A stretch of DNA of 30,530 nucleotides from Candidatus Manganitrophaceae bacterium (GTDB lineage Bacteria > Nitrospirota > Nitrospiria > SBBL01 > Manganitrophaceae): contig SCUR01000051.1 in assembly GCA_004297235.1 (NCBI GenBank), positions 1-30,530 on the forward strand. The letters are read 5' to 3'. Of this stretch, positions 7,530-17,045 are shown piece after piece (position 1 is the first letter of the stretch; each line of letters begins with the position of its first letter). The notes below the pieces were generated by a model, which was given only the letters and a program-made list of their open reading frames with translations, made no database searches and was not told the DNA's origin. The position numbers and the translations under genes were made by a program.

Positions 7530-8942
7530 TTACTTTCTGAGTTTCTCCGCCTTCTCTTGAGCTTCCTCGATGGTTCCCACCATGTAGAAGGCCTGCTCGG
7601 GAAGATTGTCGTATTTGCCGTCGACGATCATCTGGAAGCTTTTGATCGAATCGGCCAGCTTCACATATTTCCCCGGGATCCCGGTGAAGGCTTCCGCCAC
7701 GAAGAACGGCTGCGAGAGGAACCGCTGGATCTTCCGGGCGCGCTGCACCGTCACCCGATCTTCTTCGGAGAGCTCGTCCATTCCCAAAATGGCGATGATG
7801 TCTTGAAGGTCCTTGTACCGCTGGAGCGTCCGCTGGACCGCCCGGGCGGTTTGATAGTGCTGGTCGCCGATGATCCGAGGATCCATCAGCCGGGAGGTCG
7901 AATCGAGCGGGTCGACGGCGGGATAAATCCCCAGCTCCGCAATCTGCCGCGAGAGCACCGTCGTCGCATCCAGATGGGAAAAGGTCGTCGCCGGCGCCGG
8001 ATCGGTGATGTCGTCTGCCGGAACGTAGATCGCCTGAACCGACGTGATCGATCCTTTTGTGGTGGAGGTGATCCGCTCCTGCAGCTCTCCCATCTCGGTT
8101 CCGAGACTCGGCTGGTATCCGACCGCGGAGGGCATTCTTCCGAGCAGCGCCGACACTTCGGAGCCGGCCTGGACGAACCGGAAGATGTTGTCGACGAAGA
8201 GGAGCACATCCTGCCCCTTCTCATCGCGGAAATATTCGGCCATGGTCAGGGCCGAGAGGCCGATTCGAAGGCGTGAACCGGGCGGCTCGTTCATCTGTCC
8301 GAAGACGAGGACGGTTTTGTCGAGCACCCCCGATCCGCTCATCTCCAGATAAAGCTCATTTCCCTCACGGGTCCGCTCCCCCACACCGGCGAAGACGGAG
8401 TATCCCCCATGCTCGGTCGCGATGTTGCGGATCAATTCCATAATGATGACCGTCTTCCCCACCCCGGCGCCGCCGAAGAGTCCGACCTTTCCCCCCTTCG
8501 CATAGGGAGCGAGCAGATCGACCACCTTGATCCCCGTTTCCAAGATGGAAGCGACCGGCACCTGGTCTTCGAAAGAGGGGCTCGGCCGGTGGATCGGCCA
8601 GCGCTGATCGGGCTTGGCAATCCCTCCCTTGCCGTCGATCGGCTCTCCCAACACGTTGAAGATGCGGCCAAGCGATTGTTCGCCGACCGGAACGGAGATC
8701 GGCGCGCCGGTATCCTTGGCTTCCATGCCGCGGACCAGACCGTCGGTCGATCCCATCGCGATGCAGCGGACGATGTCGTTCCCAATGTGTTGAGCAATTT
8801 CCACGATGAGGTTGATCCCCAGCTTTGCATCTTCGATTTTCACCGCATTGAGAATGGGAGGGAGCTGTTCGGCCGGAAACCGGATATCGACCGTCGGCCC
8901 GATCACCTGAACAATATGACCCGTTGCTGTCGCTGTTGCCAT
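7530..8942 (-). CDS. atpD: F1 ATP synthase beta subunit
   Basis: This is the catalytic subunit of F1. The 470-residue product has normal length. Its P-loop GGAGVGKT is at 157-164, the catalytic-glutamate segment GERTREGN at 188-195, and the lever motif DELSEED is intact in the C-terminal domain. The ATG at 8940-8942 is preceded by AAGGAG. The 53-bp gap from atpG holds a weak GC hairpin (GCCCC/GGGGC arms near 8971-8991) without a T-run. It sits third in atpAGDC. Confidence 0.99.
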   Translation of the reverse strand: MATATATGHIVQVIGPTVDIRFPAEQLPPILNAVKIEDAKLGINLIVEIAQHIGNDIVRCIAMGSTDGLVRGMEAKDTGAPISVPVGEQSLGRIFNVLGEPIDGKGGIAKPDQRWPIHRPSPSFEDQVPVASILETGIKVVDLLAPYAKGGKVGLFGGAGVGKTVIIMELIRNIATEHGGYSVFAGVGERTREGNELYLEMSGSGVLDKTVLVFGQMNEPPGSRLRIGLSALTMAEYFRDEKGQDVLLFVDNIFRFVQAGSEVSALLGRMPSAVGYQPSLGTEMGELQERITSTTKGSITSVQAIYVPADDITDPAPATTFSHLDATTVLSRQIAELGIYPAVDPLDSTSRLMDPRIIGDQHYQTARAVQRTLQRYKDLQDIIAILGMDELSEEDRVTVQRARKIQRFLSQPFFVAEAFTGIPGKYVKLADSIKSFQMIVDGKYDNLPEQAFYMVGTIEEAQEKAEKLRK

Positions 8943-8995
8943 CGTTATCTCCTTATTGTCCGAATCAGGGCCCCTTCCTAAAGAGGGGGCATTCT

Positions 8996-9853
8996 CTAAC
9001 CTTTCAGCGCTTCGCCCGCTGTGACGATTTCCAAGATTTCTTTCGTGATCGCCGCCTGCCGCGCCTTGTTGCGCTGCAGTGTCAATCGGTCGATCATCTC
9101 CTTCGCGTTATCGGTCGCCGTCTTCATTGCGATCATCCGCGCCGAGTTCTCCGCCGTGAACGCCTCCATGAGCGAGATGTACATCTTCGATGTCACGAAC
9201 TGCGGCAGAAACCGATCGAGGATCTCCGGCAGGCTCGGCTCCAGAATCGTCTGAACCGGCTTGGCCTCTCCCTCCTGTTGCAGGTTGAGGAATTTCATGC
9301 AGACCGGCTTGACCGACATCGCCGAAAGATAGCTCGTATAAATCAGATAGACCGCGTCGACCTCGCGCGAGAGATACGCCTGGATAATCTGCTGGGTAAT
9401 GTCGGAAATTCTTTGGAAGTCCCCTTTGCCGGCGATATCGAGCGACTTGAGGAGGATCGGCCAATCTCTCTTTCTAAAATAATCGTATCCCTTCTTTCCG
9501 ATCAGCATGAGCTTGACGGTTTGCGCGGCATGCTCGGCGAGAAACTCCTCGGCCCGGCCGATCACGTTGCCGTTGTAAGCGCCGCAGAGGCCCCGATCCG
9601 ACGTGACGACCACCAACCCGATCGACTTGACCTCCCGGGTCTCGAAGAAAGGATGGCTGAACTCCTCGCTGAACTGCTGAAGATGGGAGAGGATCATCTC
9701 CATCTTTTGGGCGAACGGCTTCGCCTGTCGGAACTTCTCTTCGGATTTTTTAAGACGGGAGGCGGCGACCATCTGCATGGTCCGCGTGATCTGCTTCGTC
9801 TTCTGGGCGCCGCGAATGCGTTTGCGGATCTCCCGAAGGGTCAAAACCGGCAT
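8996..9853 (-). CDS. atpG: F1 ATP synthase gamma subunit
   Basis: Gamma is the rotor shaft of F1. The 285-residue product begins with the conserved coiled-coil strand (LREIRKRIRGAQKTKQITRTMQMVAASRL) and ends with its antiparallel partner (NKARQAAITKEILEIVTAGEAL). The Rossmann-like middle contains VTSDRGLCGAYN at about 84-95. The ATG directly follows the atpA stop with no spacer, and its GGAGG ribosome-binding site lies inside the atpA 3' end, which implies translational coupling. Confidence 0.98.
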   Translation of the reverse strand: MPVLTLREIRKRIRGAQKTKQITRTMQMVAASRLKKSEEKFRQAKPFAQKMEMILSHLQQFSEEFSHPFFETREVKSIGLVVVTSDRGLCGAYNGNVIGRAEEFLAEHAAQTVKLMLIGKKGYDYFRKRDWPILLKSLDIAGKGDFQRISDITQQIIQAYLSREVDAVYLIYTSYLSAMSVKPVCMKFLNLQQEGEAKPVQTILEPSLPEILDRFLPQFVTSKMYISLMEAFTAENSARMIAMKTATDNAKEMIDRLTLQRNKARQAAITKEILEIVTAGEALKG

Positions 9854-11374
<1,521 letters not shown>

Positions 11375-11476
11375 GCCGCATTCTCCTTAGACATTATAGA
11401 TAAATGATCACGATGAAGGGCCCGGAGCGGCGCCGGCGAAAGGCGTTTTCGGGCCGCTCAGGGCAAAAGACTGTTT

Positions 11477-11506
11477 ACTATAATCTTTTTTCAATTTGGT
11501 TGTCAA
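11477..11506 (-). promoter_or_regulatory. strong internal promoter ahead of atpA
   Basis: Minus-strand TTGACA (11501-11506), an 18-bp A-rich spacer and TATAGT (11477-11482). Hexamers and spacer length are identical to the porin promoter. The implied leader of about 95 nt includes a GC-rich foldback: GAGCGGC pairs with GCCGCTC, at about 11420-11463. No gene is seen in 11375-11584. Confidence 0.82.
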
Positions 11507-11584
11507 GATTTTGCGACAGATTTCTGAGCGAATGGGACCGAATCAATCCGGACCGGCGCGCGGAGGGAATGACAGGGATACGGG

Positions 11585-12262
11585 CTACGAATTCGCGGAA
11601 CGTTTCTTTTGGGGTCGGATGTCGATCATCTTTTCCCCGCGGATGTACTCTCGTGTTTTGTCCTGAACCTGATCCAGCTGTTTGATAATTTCGCTGATCC
11701 GAAGGCCCATTTCATAAACAATTTTGAGTTTGCCCCGGACCTCTTCCGGCAGGTCGTTTCGCTGAAGAAGAAGTTGCGCCTGCCCGCAGATCACCGCCAG
11801 CGGATTGTTGATCTCATGCCGAACCGTCAAGCTGATCTGTCCGATCGCTTCGAGCCGCTCCAACAGGACCTTCTCTTGATAAGCCCCCTCGGTGGCGAGA
11901 AAGCGGCGAACCCGGGAGACGACTTCGCGCGGCTCCACCGGTTTGACCAGATAGTCGTTCGCCCCCCCCTCGATCCCCTGAATCTTGGCGTCGATATCCG
12001 ATCGGGCGGTGAGCATCAGGACGATGAGCTCCTTCGTCTTAGGGTCTTTTCGAATCTCATTGCAGACCTCGTAACCGCTCATCTTCGGCATCATGAGGTC
12101 GAGAATCATCAGGTCGGGAGTCTCTTCATGAACGCGCTCCAGCGCTTCTCTCCCGTCATACGCGGAGGCCACGGAAAAACCGGCCCCTTCCAACGCATCA
12201 CGAATGATGCGGACCGTATCTCGATTATCGTCGACGACCAAGACCTTTTTCTTCCCTTGCAT
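11585..12262 (-). CDS. response-regulator receiver fused to a histidine-kinase DHp-like domain, no ATPase domain
   Basis: The 225-residue protein has a canonical receiver domain at 1-125: acidic pair D11/D12, phospho-acceptor D55 in MILDLMMPKMSGYEV, T85 and K107 in YLVKPVEP. After a short linker comes a HisKA-type helical hairpin (about 130-205) with an H-box, VRHEINNPLAVI, centred on H149. The N, G1 and G2 boxes of a kinase catalytic domain are absent and the protein ends in a basic tail, so it cannot autophosphorylate alone. It could act as a phosphorelay intermediate or a phosphatase-like partner. I chose the ATG at 12260-12262 with GGAG upstream; an earlier in-frame start lacks support. 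It lies between atpH and atpA on the same strand. Its target is unknown. Confidence 0.85.
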   Translation of the reverse strand: MQGKKKVLVVDDNRDTVRIIRDALEGAGFSVASAYDGREALERVHEETPDLMILDLMMPKMSGYEVCNEIRKDPKTKELIVLMLTARSDIDAKIQGIEGGANDYLVKPVEPREVVSRVRRFLATEGAYQEKVLLERLEAIGQISLTVRHEINNPLAVICGQAQLLLQRNDLPEEVRGKLKIVYEMGLRISEIIKQLDQVQDKTREYIRGEKMIDIRPQKKRSANS

Positions 12263-12407
12263 AAACAACTCCACCTTATTTTCGTCGGTCGAGGGAATCC
12301 TCCCTCTTCCGGGCACCTTTCCTTATCGATCCAGGCGCTTGTGTGAGATACGCTTCTGCCCGACCGGAAGGAGGGAGGCCGATCGAATCCAAAAGAAACC
12401 TCTTGAT

Positions 12408-12436
12408 AGAATACACGCTTCCCTTTTGCAATTCAA
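12408..12436 (-). promoter_or_regulatory. weak candidate promoter for the receiver-DHp gene
   Basis: Minus-strand TTGAAT (12431-12436), a 17-bp spacer and TATTCT (12408-12413), each a 4/6 match to consensus. It lies in the 248-bp gap between atpH and the signalling gene, which holds nothing else I can support. The gene could instead be read from the upstream atp promoter, since no terminator is visible after atpH. Confidence 0.3.
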
Positions 12437-12510
12437 TCCTTGTCGAGTCGAGGTGAATCCGGCCGGAGAAAAGGGTCTTGATACGAGGTAAATGAGGACA
12501 AACGCGACGG

Positions 12511-13059
12511 CTAGGCGAGCGGGGCGGTTTTTAACCTCTCCCCCAATTCGGCCAATTGTCTTTGAATGCTGGCGTCGATGAGGGTGGTTCCCGTTGAGAA
12601 GATAAATCCGCCGAGGATCCCCGGATTCTCAACACAGGTGAGCTCTAAAGTGGAATGGACTTCGGCTTCAAGCTTTGATTTCAAGCGGGCGAGGACCTCC
12701 GGCTCAAGCGGGTAAGCGGTCGTCACCGTTCCTTTTAAAACCCCTCGCTTCGCATCGTGAAGCTTCGGATAAAGAGAGAAGATCTCTTTCAGGTAGCCGA
12801 TCCGTCCTTTGTGGAGGAGGAGGCGGACGAAGCGGACCAAGATCTTCTTCGCCTCCCCTTCAAAAATCCGGCCGATCAGCGCCTCTTTTTTCTCCTCGGG
12901 AACGCGCGGGCTTTCCAGGAAGCGATTCAGCTCCGGAAACCGGCCCGCCGCTTCCCGGAAGCGCTCCACCTGCTCCAAGATCGACTCGCCGAGCGCGTGT
13001 CCCTCGGCCACTTCCAGGAGGGCTTGAGCGTATCGTTCCGCAATGACCTCGCTTTTCAT
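12511..13059 (-). CDS. atpH: F1 ATP synthase delta subunit
   Basis: Delta (OSCP) joins the peripheral stalk to the top of F1. The 182-residue product has the all-helical N-terminal domain (VIAERYAQALLEVAEG...) and the conserved C-terminal strand region NPGILGGFIFSTGTTLIDASIQRQL. Its ATG overlaps the atpF stop by 4 bp, indicating coupling. It is the last F0/stalk gene before the inserted signalling gene. Confidence 0.97.
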   Translation of the reverse strand: MKSEVIAERYAQALLEVAEGHALGESILEQVERFREAAGRFPELNRFLESPRVPEEKKEALIGRIFEGEAKKILVRFVRLLLHKGRIGYLKEIFSLYPKLHDAKRGVLKGTVTTAYPLEPEVLARLKSKLEAEVHSTLELTCVENPGILGGFIFSTGTTLIDASIQRQLAELGERLKTAPLA

Positions 13060-13541
13060 TTAAAGCCCTTCACTTCGTCGATGTACTGCAACACCAGCTC
13101 TTTGTTCTTCTGCCGGTTCACTTCCTGTCGGACGATCTTTTCAGCGGCGGCGACCGCGATCGTTGCGATCTCGTCTCGAAGCTGGGCCTTCGCCTTTGCC
13201 ATCTCCCGCTCGATACTCTCTTTCGCCTTCTCCAAGATCTGGCGCGCCTCTTCCCGCGCTTCTTCGGCAAGCTCCTTCGCCGCCCGCTGTCCCTCGACCA
13301 CCGCCTCTTGGACCTTGAGGCGCGCCTGGTTTTCAATCTCCGCCATCTTCGCCTCGTAGTCGCGCCGCATCTGCTCGAGCGATTCTTTTCCCAGACGGGC
13401 TTCTTCCAATTCGGAGATGATCTTCATCCGTCTCTCCTCCAGAATGGAAGAAAGGCGATCCCAGGCGAATTTTCTCAAGATCCACAGGAGGATCAAGAAA
13501 CCGACGACTTGTGTAATGATCTGTTGAATTTGAATATTCAT
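13056..13541 (-). CDS. atpF: F0 ATP synthase subunit b
   Basis: Subunit b forms the peripheral stalk. The 161-residue product has one N-terminal membrane helix (about 7-25, IITQVVGFLILLWILRKFAW) and then a long charged, Ala/Glu/Arg-rich coiled coil to about 145. I chose the ATG at 13539-13541, with AGGA about 7 nt upstream, rather than a TTG two codons earlier. Only one b-type gene is present in the locus, so the stalk is presumably a b homodimer. Confidence 0.96.
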   Translation of the reverse strand: MNIQIQQIITQVVGFLILLWILRKFAWDRLSSILEERRMKIISELEEARLGKESLEQMRRDYEAKMAEIENQARLKVQEAVVEGQRAAKELAEEAREEARQILEKAKESIEREMAKAKAQLRDEIATIAVAAAEKIVRQEVNRQKNKELVLQYIDEVKGFK

Positions 13542-13613
13542 TCTCAAATCCTATGAAGAGGTCGGAGGGACAGAGTTCTCCCCCCCCTTGAAAAGCGCTT
13601 TACCTCAGCCGGC

Positions 13614-13853
13614 CTAGGCCACTCTTCCCATAAAGAGGAAGACCACTAAAAGGGCATAAATCGTCAACGCCTCGATAAAGGCGGCGCCGATGATCATCGC
13701 CGTTTGGATCTTTCCCGACGCTTCCGGCTGTCGGCCGATCGCTTCCAACGCCGCCCGAACGGCCAATCCCAATCCGATTGCAGATCCCAATGCCGCAATT
13801 CCTACCGCCAAAGGTAACGCAAATGCCAACGCAGTCGCAAAATTCACGTCCAT
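13614..13853 (-). CDS. atpE: F0 ATP synthase subunit c
   Basis: Subunit c forms the rotor ring. The 79-residue product is two membrane helices joined by the polar loop RQPE (41-44). Helix 1 is Gly-rich (GSAIGLGLAVRAALEAIG) and helix 2 carries the ion-binding carboxylate E61 in GAAFIEALTIY. Residues that mark Na+ rings are missing: the position of the helix-1 Gln is G28 and the Ser after the Glu is A62, so a proton ring is inferred. Start uncertainty: AAGGAG directly abuts the ATG at 13853, whereas a GTG two codons later (13847) has a standard 6-nt spacing. Confidence 0.97.
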   Translation of the reverse strand: MDVNFATALAFALPLAVGIAALGSAIGLGLAVRAALEAIGRQPEASGKIQTAMIIGAAFIEALTIYALLVVFLFMGRVA

Positions 13854-13896
13854 CTCCTTTCGTTAAGTGAAAACCAGATCCGATCGTTTAAGTACT

Positions 13897-14736
13897 TTAC
13901 TCGTGGTGCTTTCCAAGCTGGTCGGTGGTGACCAACCCATGTTCATGGCCTTCATCGTGCGGGAAGACCATAAAGATATAAATCGTTGCTAATAAGCTAA
14001 AAATCAGAGACTGAATCGTTCCCAATAATAGAGACAGAAAGAGAAAGGGAAGTTGAAAGGGGATGAAATAGGTCGCCGCCCCGATAATCACAAAGGCGGA
14101 GATTAAGGTATCTTCCCCGAAGATATTTCCAAAAAGACGAAGCGAGAGGCTGACCGGCGGAAGAAACACTTCCAAGATCAGGTTGAGCGGCAGCATCATC
14201 GGAATCATGAAATATCCGATCAGGTCCCGGGGCCGCCCCATCAGATGGTCGAGATACCCCATCACCCCCAACTTTCGGATACCGGTATACTGTACGACAA
14301 CAAAGACGGTCAGCCCGAGCGCCAGGGTTGTGTTGATGCTGGAGGTCGGCGACTTCATCCCCGGAATTAACCCGAATACGTTCATCGAAAAGATGTAAAG
14401 GAAGAGTGTCCCTAAAAAGGGAAGATAGGGCTTTCCTTGCGGGCCGAGGATGCTTCCGAAGAAATTCTGCAATCCTTCCACCACCATCTCGCCGAGGTTC
14501 TGCACCTTTCCCGGAATCAACTCCCGCCGGCGGGCCGCAAACCGCGCCAGTCCGACCAAGACAATAATGATCAAGGCGGAGAAGATCACATTCTCATAGT
14601 GATGCAAAAAGTCCGAGACCGGCCCTTCACCCAGCGCTTCGCGGATCAGCGAGACGAAATTGGCCGCTTCCGGACTCGCCGATTCCGCCGCGTGCGGCGC
14701 GGCGGCGTGTGTGACCGCCTCATGCGGTTCAGCCAT
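13897..14736 (-). CDS. atpB: F0 ATP synthase subunit a
   Basis: Subunit a is the membrane stator that forms the proton half-channels. The 279-residue product has about six membrane helices. The essential arginine is R200 in SLSLRLFGNIFGEDTLIS. Other family segments include SMNVFGLIPGM and a polar final helix. The first about 25 residues are a soluble Ala/His-rich extension. The ATG is preceded by AGGGAG and overlaps the upstream atpI-like gene by 8 bp. Confidence 0.98.
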   Translation of the reverse strand: MAEPHEAVTHAAAPHAAESASPEAANFVSLIREALGEGPVSDFLHHYENVIFSALIIIVLVGLARFAARRRELIPGKVQNLGEMVVEGLQNFFGSILGPQGKPYLPFLGTLFLYIFSMNVFGLIPGMKSPTSSINTTLALGLTVFVVVQYTGIRKLGVMGYLDHLMGRPRDLIGYFMIPMMLPLNLILEVFLPPVSLSLRLFGNIFGEDTLISAFVIIGAATYFIPFQLPFLFLSLLLGTIQSLIFSLLATIYIFMVFPHDEGHEHGLVTTDQLGKHHE

Positions 14737-15124
14737 GAATTCTCCCTAACCTAAAAAGACCGCCCGCGTCCAGGCGCGTTTGAGCCATCGCCTGCAGCGA
14801 GACGAACAAAAGCGGAATCGAGAAGCCGATCAACACCCCCACCTTCGAAAGCGGCACCCACCATAGTAAGGCCAAGCCTCCGCCGTAGAGAAGCGGGAAC
14901 TTTAAAAATAAGAAGAGCAGGATCAGCAGCAGCGGCCTCCGATCTTGCTGAAGGACCGCCGGAATCAATTGTCCCAAGAGCAAGAGATTGAGAAGGTTCC
15001 AGACCCCTCCAACCGCGACGCCCCCTCCAAAAAAAGAATAACCGTATAAAAAAGAGAAAGAAACCGTTAGAAACAACAGGGAAAGGCTTCCGAGAAACCA
15101 TTTTTTCAGAAAAGAATCGCTCAA
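14729..15124 (-). CDS. atpI: ATP synthase subunit I-like membrane protein
   Basis: The 131-residue protein is almost entirely hydrophobic. It has about four membrane helices, a Gly-rich turn (FFGGGVAVGGVWNLLNLLLLGQL) and little soluble sequence. Sequence character and position directly before atpB match AtpI-type proteins, which help c-ring assembly or Mg2+ handling in other bacteria. It starts one base after the preceding atpZ-like stop and overlaps atpB by 8 bp. Family assignment rests mainly on topology and context. Confidence 0.75.
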   Translation of the reverse strand: MSDSFLKKWFLGSLSLLFLTVSFSFLYGYSFFGGGVAVGGVWNLLNLLLLGQLIPAVLQQDRRPLLLILLFLFLKFPLLYGGGLALLWWVPLSKVGVLIGFSIPLLFVSLQAMAQTRLDAGGLFRLGRIHG

Positions 15125-15346
15125 CTATTTCCCCGAAGTCTTTGCCAAGAGCTGTTTGACCTGCTTGATGCTGGCGCCCGCTCCCATAATGATGAAGAAG
15201 ATCATCAGCCAGGGCGCGGTCCCGAATTTCCCGTCTAAGTAATTGCCGATTAAAAAACCGACGAGCGGACCGGCCACCAACACCATCGGGATTGCGGTCA
15301 GGATCATCGCCTGGCGCCGCTGAAGGTCCTTGTCGTCCTCTGCCAT
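15125..15346 (-). CDS. AtpZ/AtpI-type small membrane protein, first gene of the atp operon
   Basis: The 73-residue protein has a charged N-terminus (MAEDDKDLQRRQ) and two membrane helices separated by GNYLDGKFGTAPW. That is the pattern of the small F0F1-ATPase gene-1/AtpZ family, thought to act with AtpI in ion supply or assembly. It is the first gene after the atp promoter and runs directly into the subunit I-like gene. Confidence 0.8.
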   Translation of the reverse strand: MAEDDKDLQRRQAMILTAIPMVLVAGPLVGFLIGNYLDGKFGTAPWLMIFFIIMGAGASIKQVKQLLAKTSGK

Positions 15347-15374
15347 GGCCGATCCAAAACAAAATAACTCGAAA

Positions 15375-15403
15375 ATCTAACATCAAAGGAGAACGCCTGT
15401 CAA
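15375..15403 (-). promoter_or_regulatory. promoter of the atpZ-I-B-E-F-H unit
   Basis: Minus-strand TTGACA (15398-15403), a 17-bp spacer and TTAGAT (15375-15380). It lies between the terminator of the preceding pseudogene and the first atp gene and gives a short leader of about 20-25 nt. The -35 is perfect and the -10 is 4/6. Confidence 0.7.
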
Positions 15404-15442
15404 GGGGGAAGTCAAGGTTTTTGTGAACAAAAGAGGCTCACG

Positions 15443-15485
15443 AAAAAAGAAATCGGCAGCGCGGGAATACCGCGTTGCCGATTTC
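15443..15485 (-). terminator. intrinsic terminator after the multidomain-protein pseudogene
   Basis: Arms of 16 nt (GAAATCGGCAGCGCGG at 15449-15464 and its near-complement at 15470-15485) pair at all but one position around a 5-nt loop. On the minus strand they are followed by TTTTTT. The terminator is intact although the gene it serves is broken, and it insulates the atp promoter. Confidence 0.92.
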
Positions 15486-15512
15486 AGTCGATAAACCCGT
15501 TAAGACTGTTTC

Positions 15513-16013
15513 TTAATAATCGACTTGTACCGCCAGGCGGTCCAGTGAGAAGTCACGCGACGTGCTGCCGGCGACATCGATGATCCGGACCCGGAAGTTG
15601 GCGTTGCTAAAGTCGTTCACACTCCAGGTTCGACCCCACGTATCGGTCGCGCTCCCCAGGGTGAAGGCCTGCACCGAAGTGCCGAGTGTGGCCGTCGACT
15701 TCGCCGTGGTCCAGGTGGTCCCTCCGTTCCAGGAGAGCTGCACGCAAATCTTGGGCGATCCGGAGGTGCTGTCGACCTTGGCGTCGAGGCGGACCGTGAC
15801 CCCCTTGATCGTCGATCCGGCGGGAATGGAGAAGTTGTAGTTGTAGAAACGATGTTTGTCCTTCCCATTGTCGGTGCAAGAGGTGCTGGTGTTCGTGCCG
15901 CTGTCGGTATCGACGGCGAAGAGACCGTCGAGTGCGGCGGCGTTCCCCGGCGTGGTCTGATAACCGTTGTTATCCCCGGCGGAACTGGCCTCCGCCGCGT
16001 TGGCGGTCGGTGC
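15513..16013 (-). repeat. domain A copy 2 (C-terminal)
   Basis: This roughly 167-codon module begins APTANAAEASSAGDNNGYQT and ends SLDRLAVQVDY. It closely matches copy 1 at 16547-17045 through shared segments such as GKDKHRFYNY, RLDAKVDS, KICVQLSWNGG, WSVNDF and TSRDFSLD. It lies after the amber codon, so it would be lost without readthrough. Confidence 0.9.
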
Positions 16014-16546
16014 CTTCAATCCCGTGTTGGCCGGCGCGGTGACAGTGATTGTGTAGGGCTAGTCGGCCGTGCCGGCGATATTGGTTGCCCGAACGGTCAC
16101 CGGGAAACTCCCCGCCGCGCTCGGACTCCAACTGACCAATCCGGTGGTCGATCCGATCGTCATCCCGGAGGGGCCGCTGATCAATGACCAGGTAATCGGC
16201 GTGGTGCCGGTCGCCGCCGCCTGATAGGAATACGCTTGCCCAACCACCCCGGTGGTCACCGGAGTAGAAGTAATCGTCGGAGCAGTTGCAGTGACATTAA
16301 TCGTGTAAGATTGATCGGCCGAGCCGACACTATTTGCCGCGCGGATTTGAACCGGGAAGCTCCCCGTTGCGCTGGGCGTCCAAGTAACGAGGCCGGTCGA
16401 CGATCCGATCGCCATCCCGGAGGGACCGCTCACCAGCGACCAGGTGATCGGGGTGGTTCCCGTGGCCGTCGCCTGGTAAGAGTAGACCTGATTGACACTC
16501 CCGGTGGTCACCGGGGTGGAAGTGATCGTTGGAGCGGTGGGTGGTG

Positions 16547-17045
16547 TGAAGGTCACCCGCACCGCCACCCAGTCGAGGGAGAAGTCGCGTGAGGTATCGC
16601 TGGCGACATCAATCACCCTGACCCGGAAGTTGGTATTTGTGAAATCGTTCACACTCCAGGCGCGACCCCAATTATCGGCGGTGCCTCCGAGGGTGAAGGT
16701 CGCGGTCGTGGTTCCCAAGGTCGGGGTGCTCTTCGCCGTGGTCCAGCTGGTCCCTCCATTCCAAGAGAGCTGGACGCAGATCTTCGGAGCACCGGTGGCG
16801 CTGTCGACCTTCGCATCGAGCCGAACCTCCACTCCATTCACTGTCGATCCGGCGGGGATGCTGAGACCATAGTTATAGAAGCGGTGCTTGTCTTTACCGG
16901 CGTCGGTGCAGGAGGTGCGGGTGTTCGTCCCGCTGTTGGTATCGACGGCGAAGAGACCGTCGAGTGCGGCGGCGTTCCCGGGATTGGTCTGATAGCCGTT
17001 GTTATCTCCTGCAGAGGAGGTTTCCGCCGCATTCGCCGTCGGACT
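16547..17045 (-). repeat. domain A copy 1
   Basis: This is the duplicate of the C-terminal module, separated from it by two He_PIG Ig-like repeats (about 16020-16546) that are themselves near-copies (APTITSTPVTTG, TGTTPITWSL). The module has a beta-rich, jelly-roll-like pattern with two conserved Cys (TSCTD, KICVQ). I do not recognise a named family for it. Confidence 0.88.

Noticed and set aside
8971..8991. Hairpin between atpG and atpD as a terminator
   Set aside because: It has only five paired GC bases with an unpaired interior and no T-run on the minus strand. It is too weak to call.
11585..12262. Complete hybrid histidine kinase
   Set aside because: After the H-box helices there are no N, G1, F or G2 boxes, and the frame ends 75 residues past H149. 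The following DNA is the atpA promoter region.
13614..13853. Sodium-translocating ATP synthase
   Set aside because: The c subunit lacks the helix-1 Gln and the Ser after the Glu that form known Na+ sites (G28 and A62 here).
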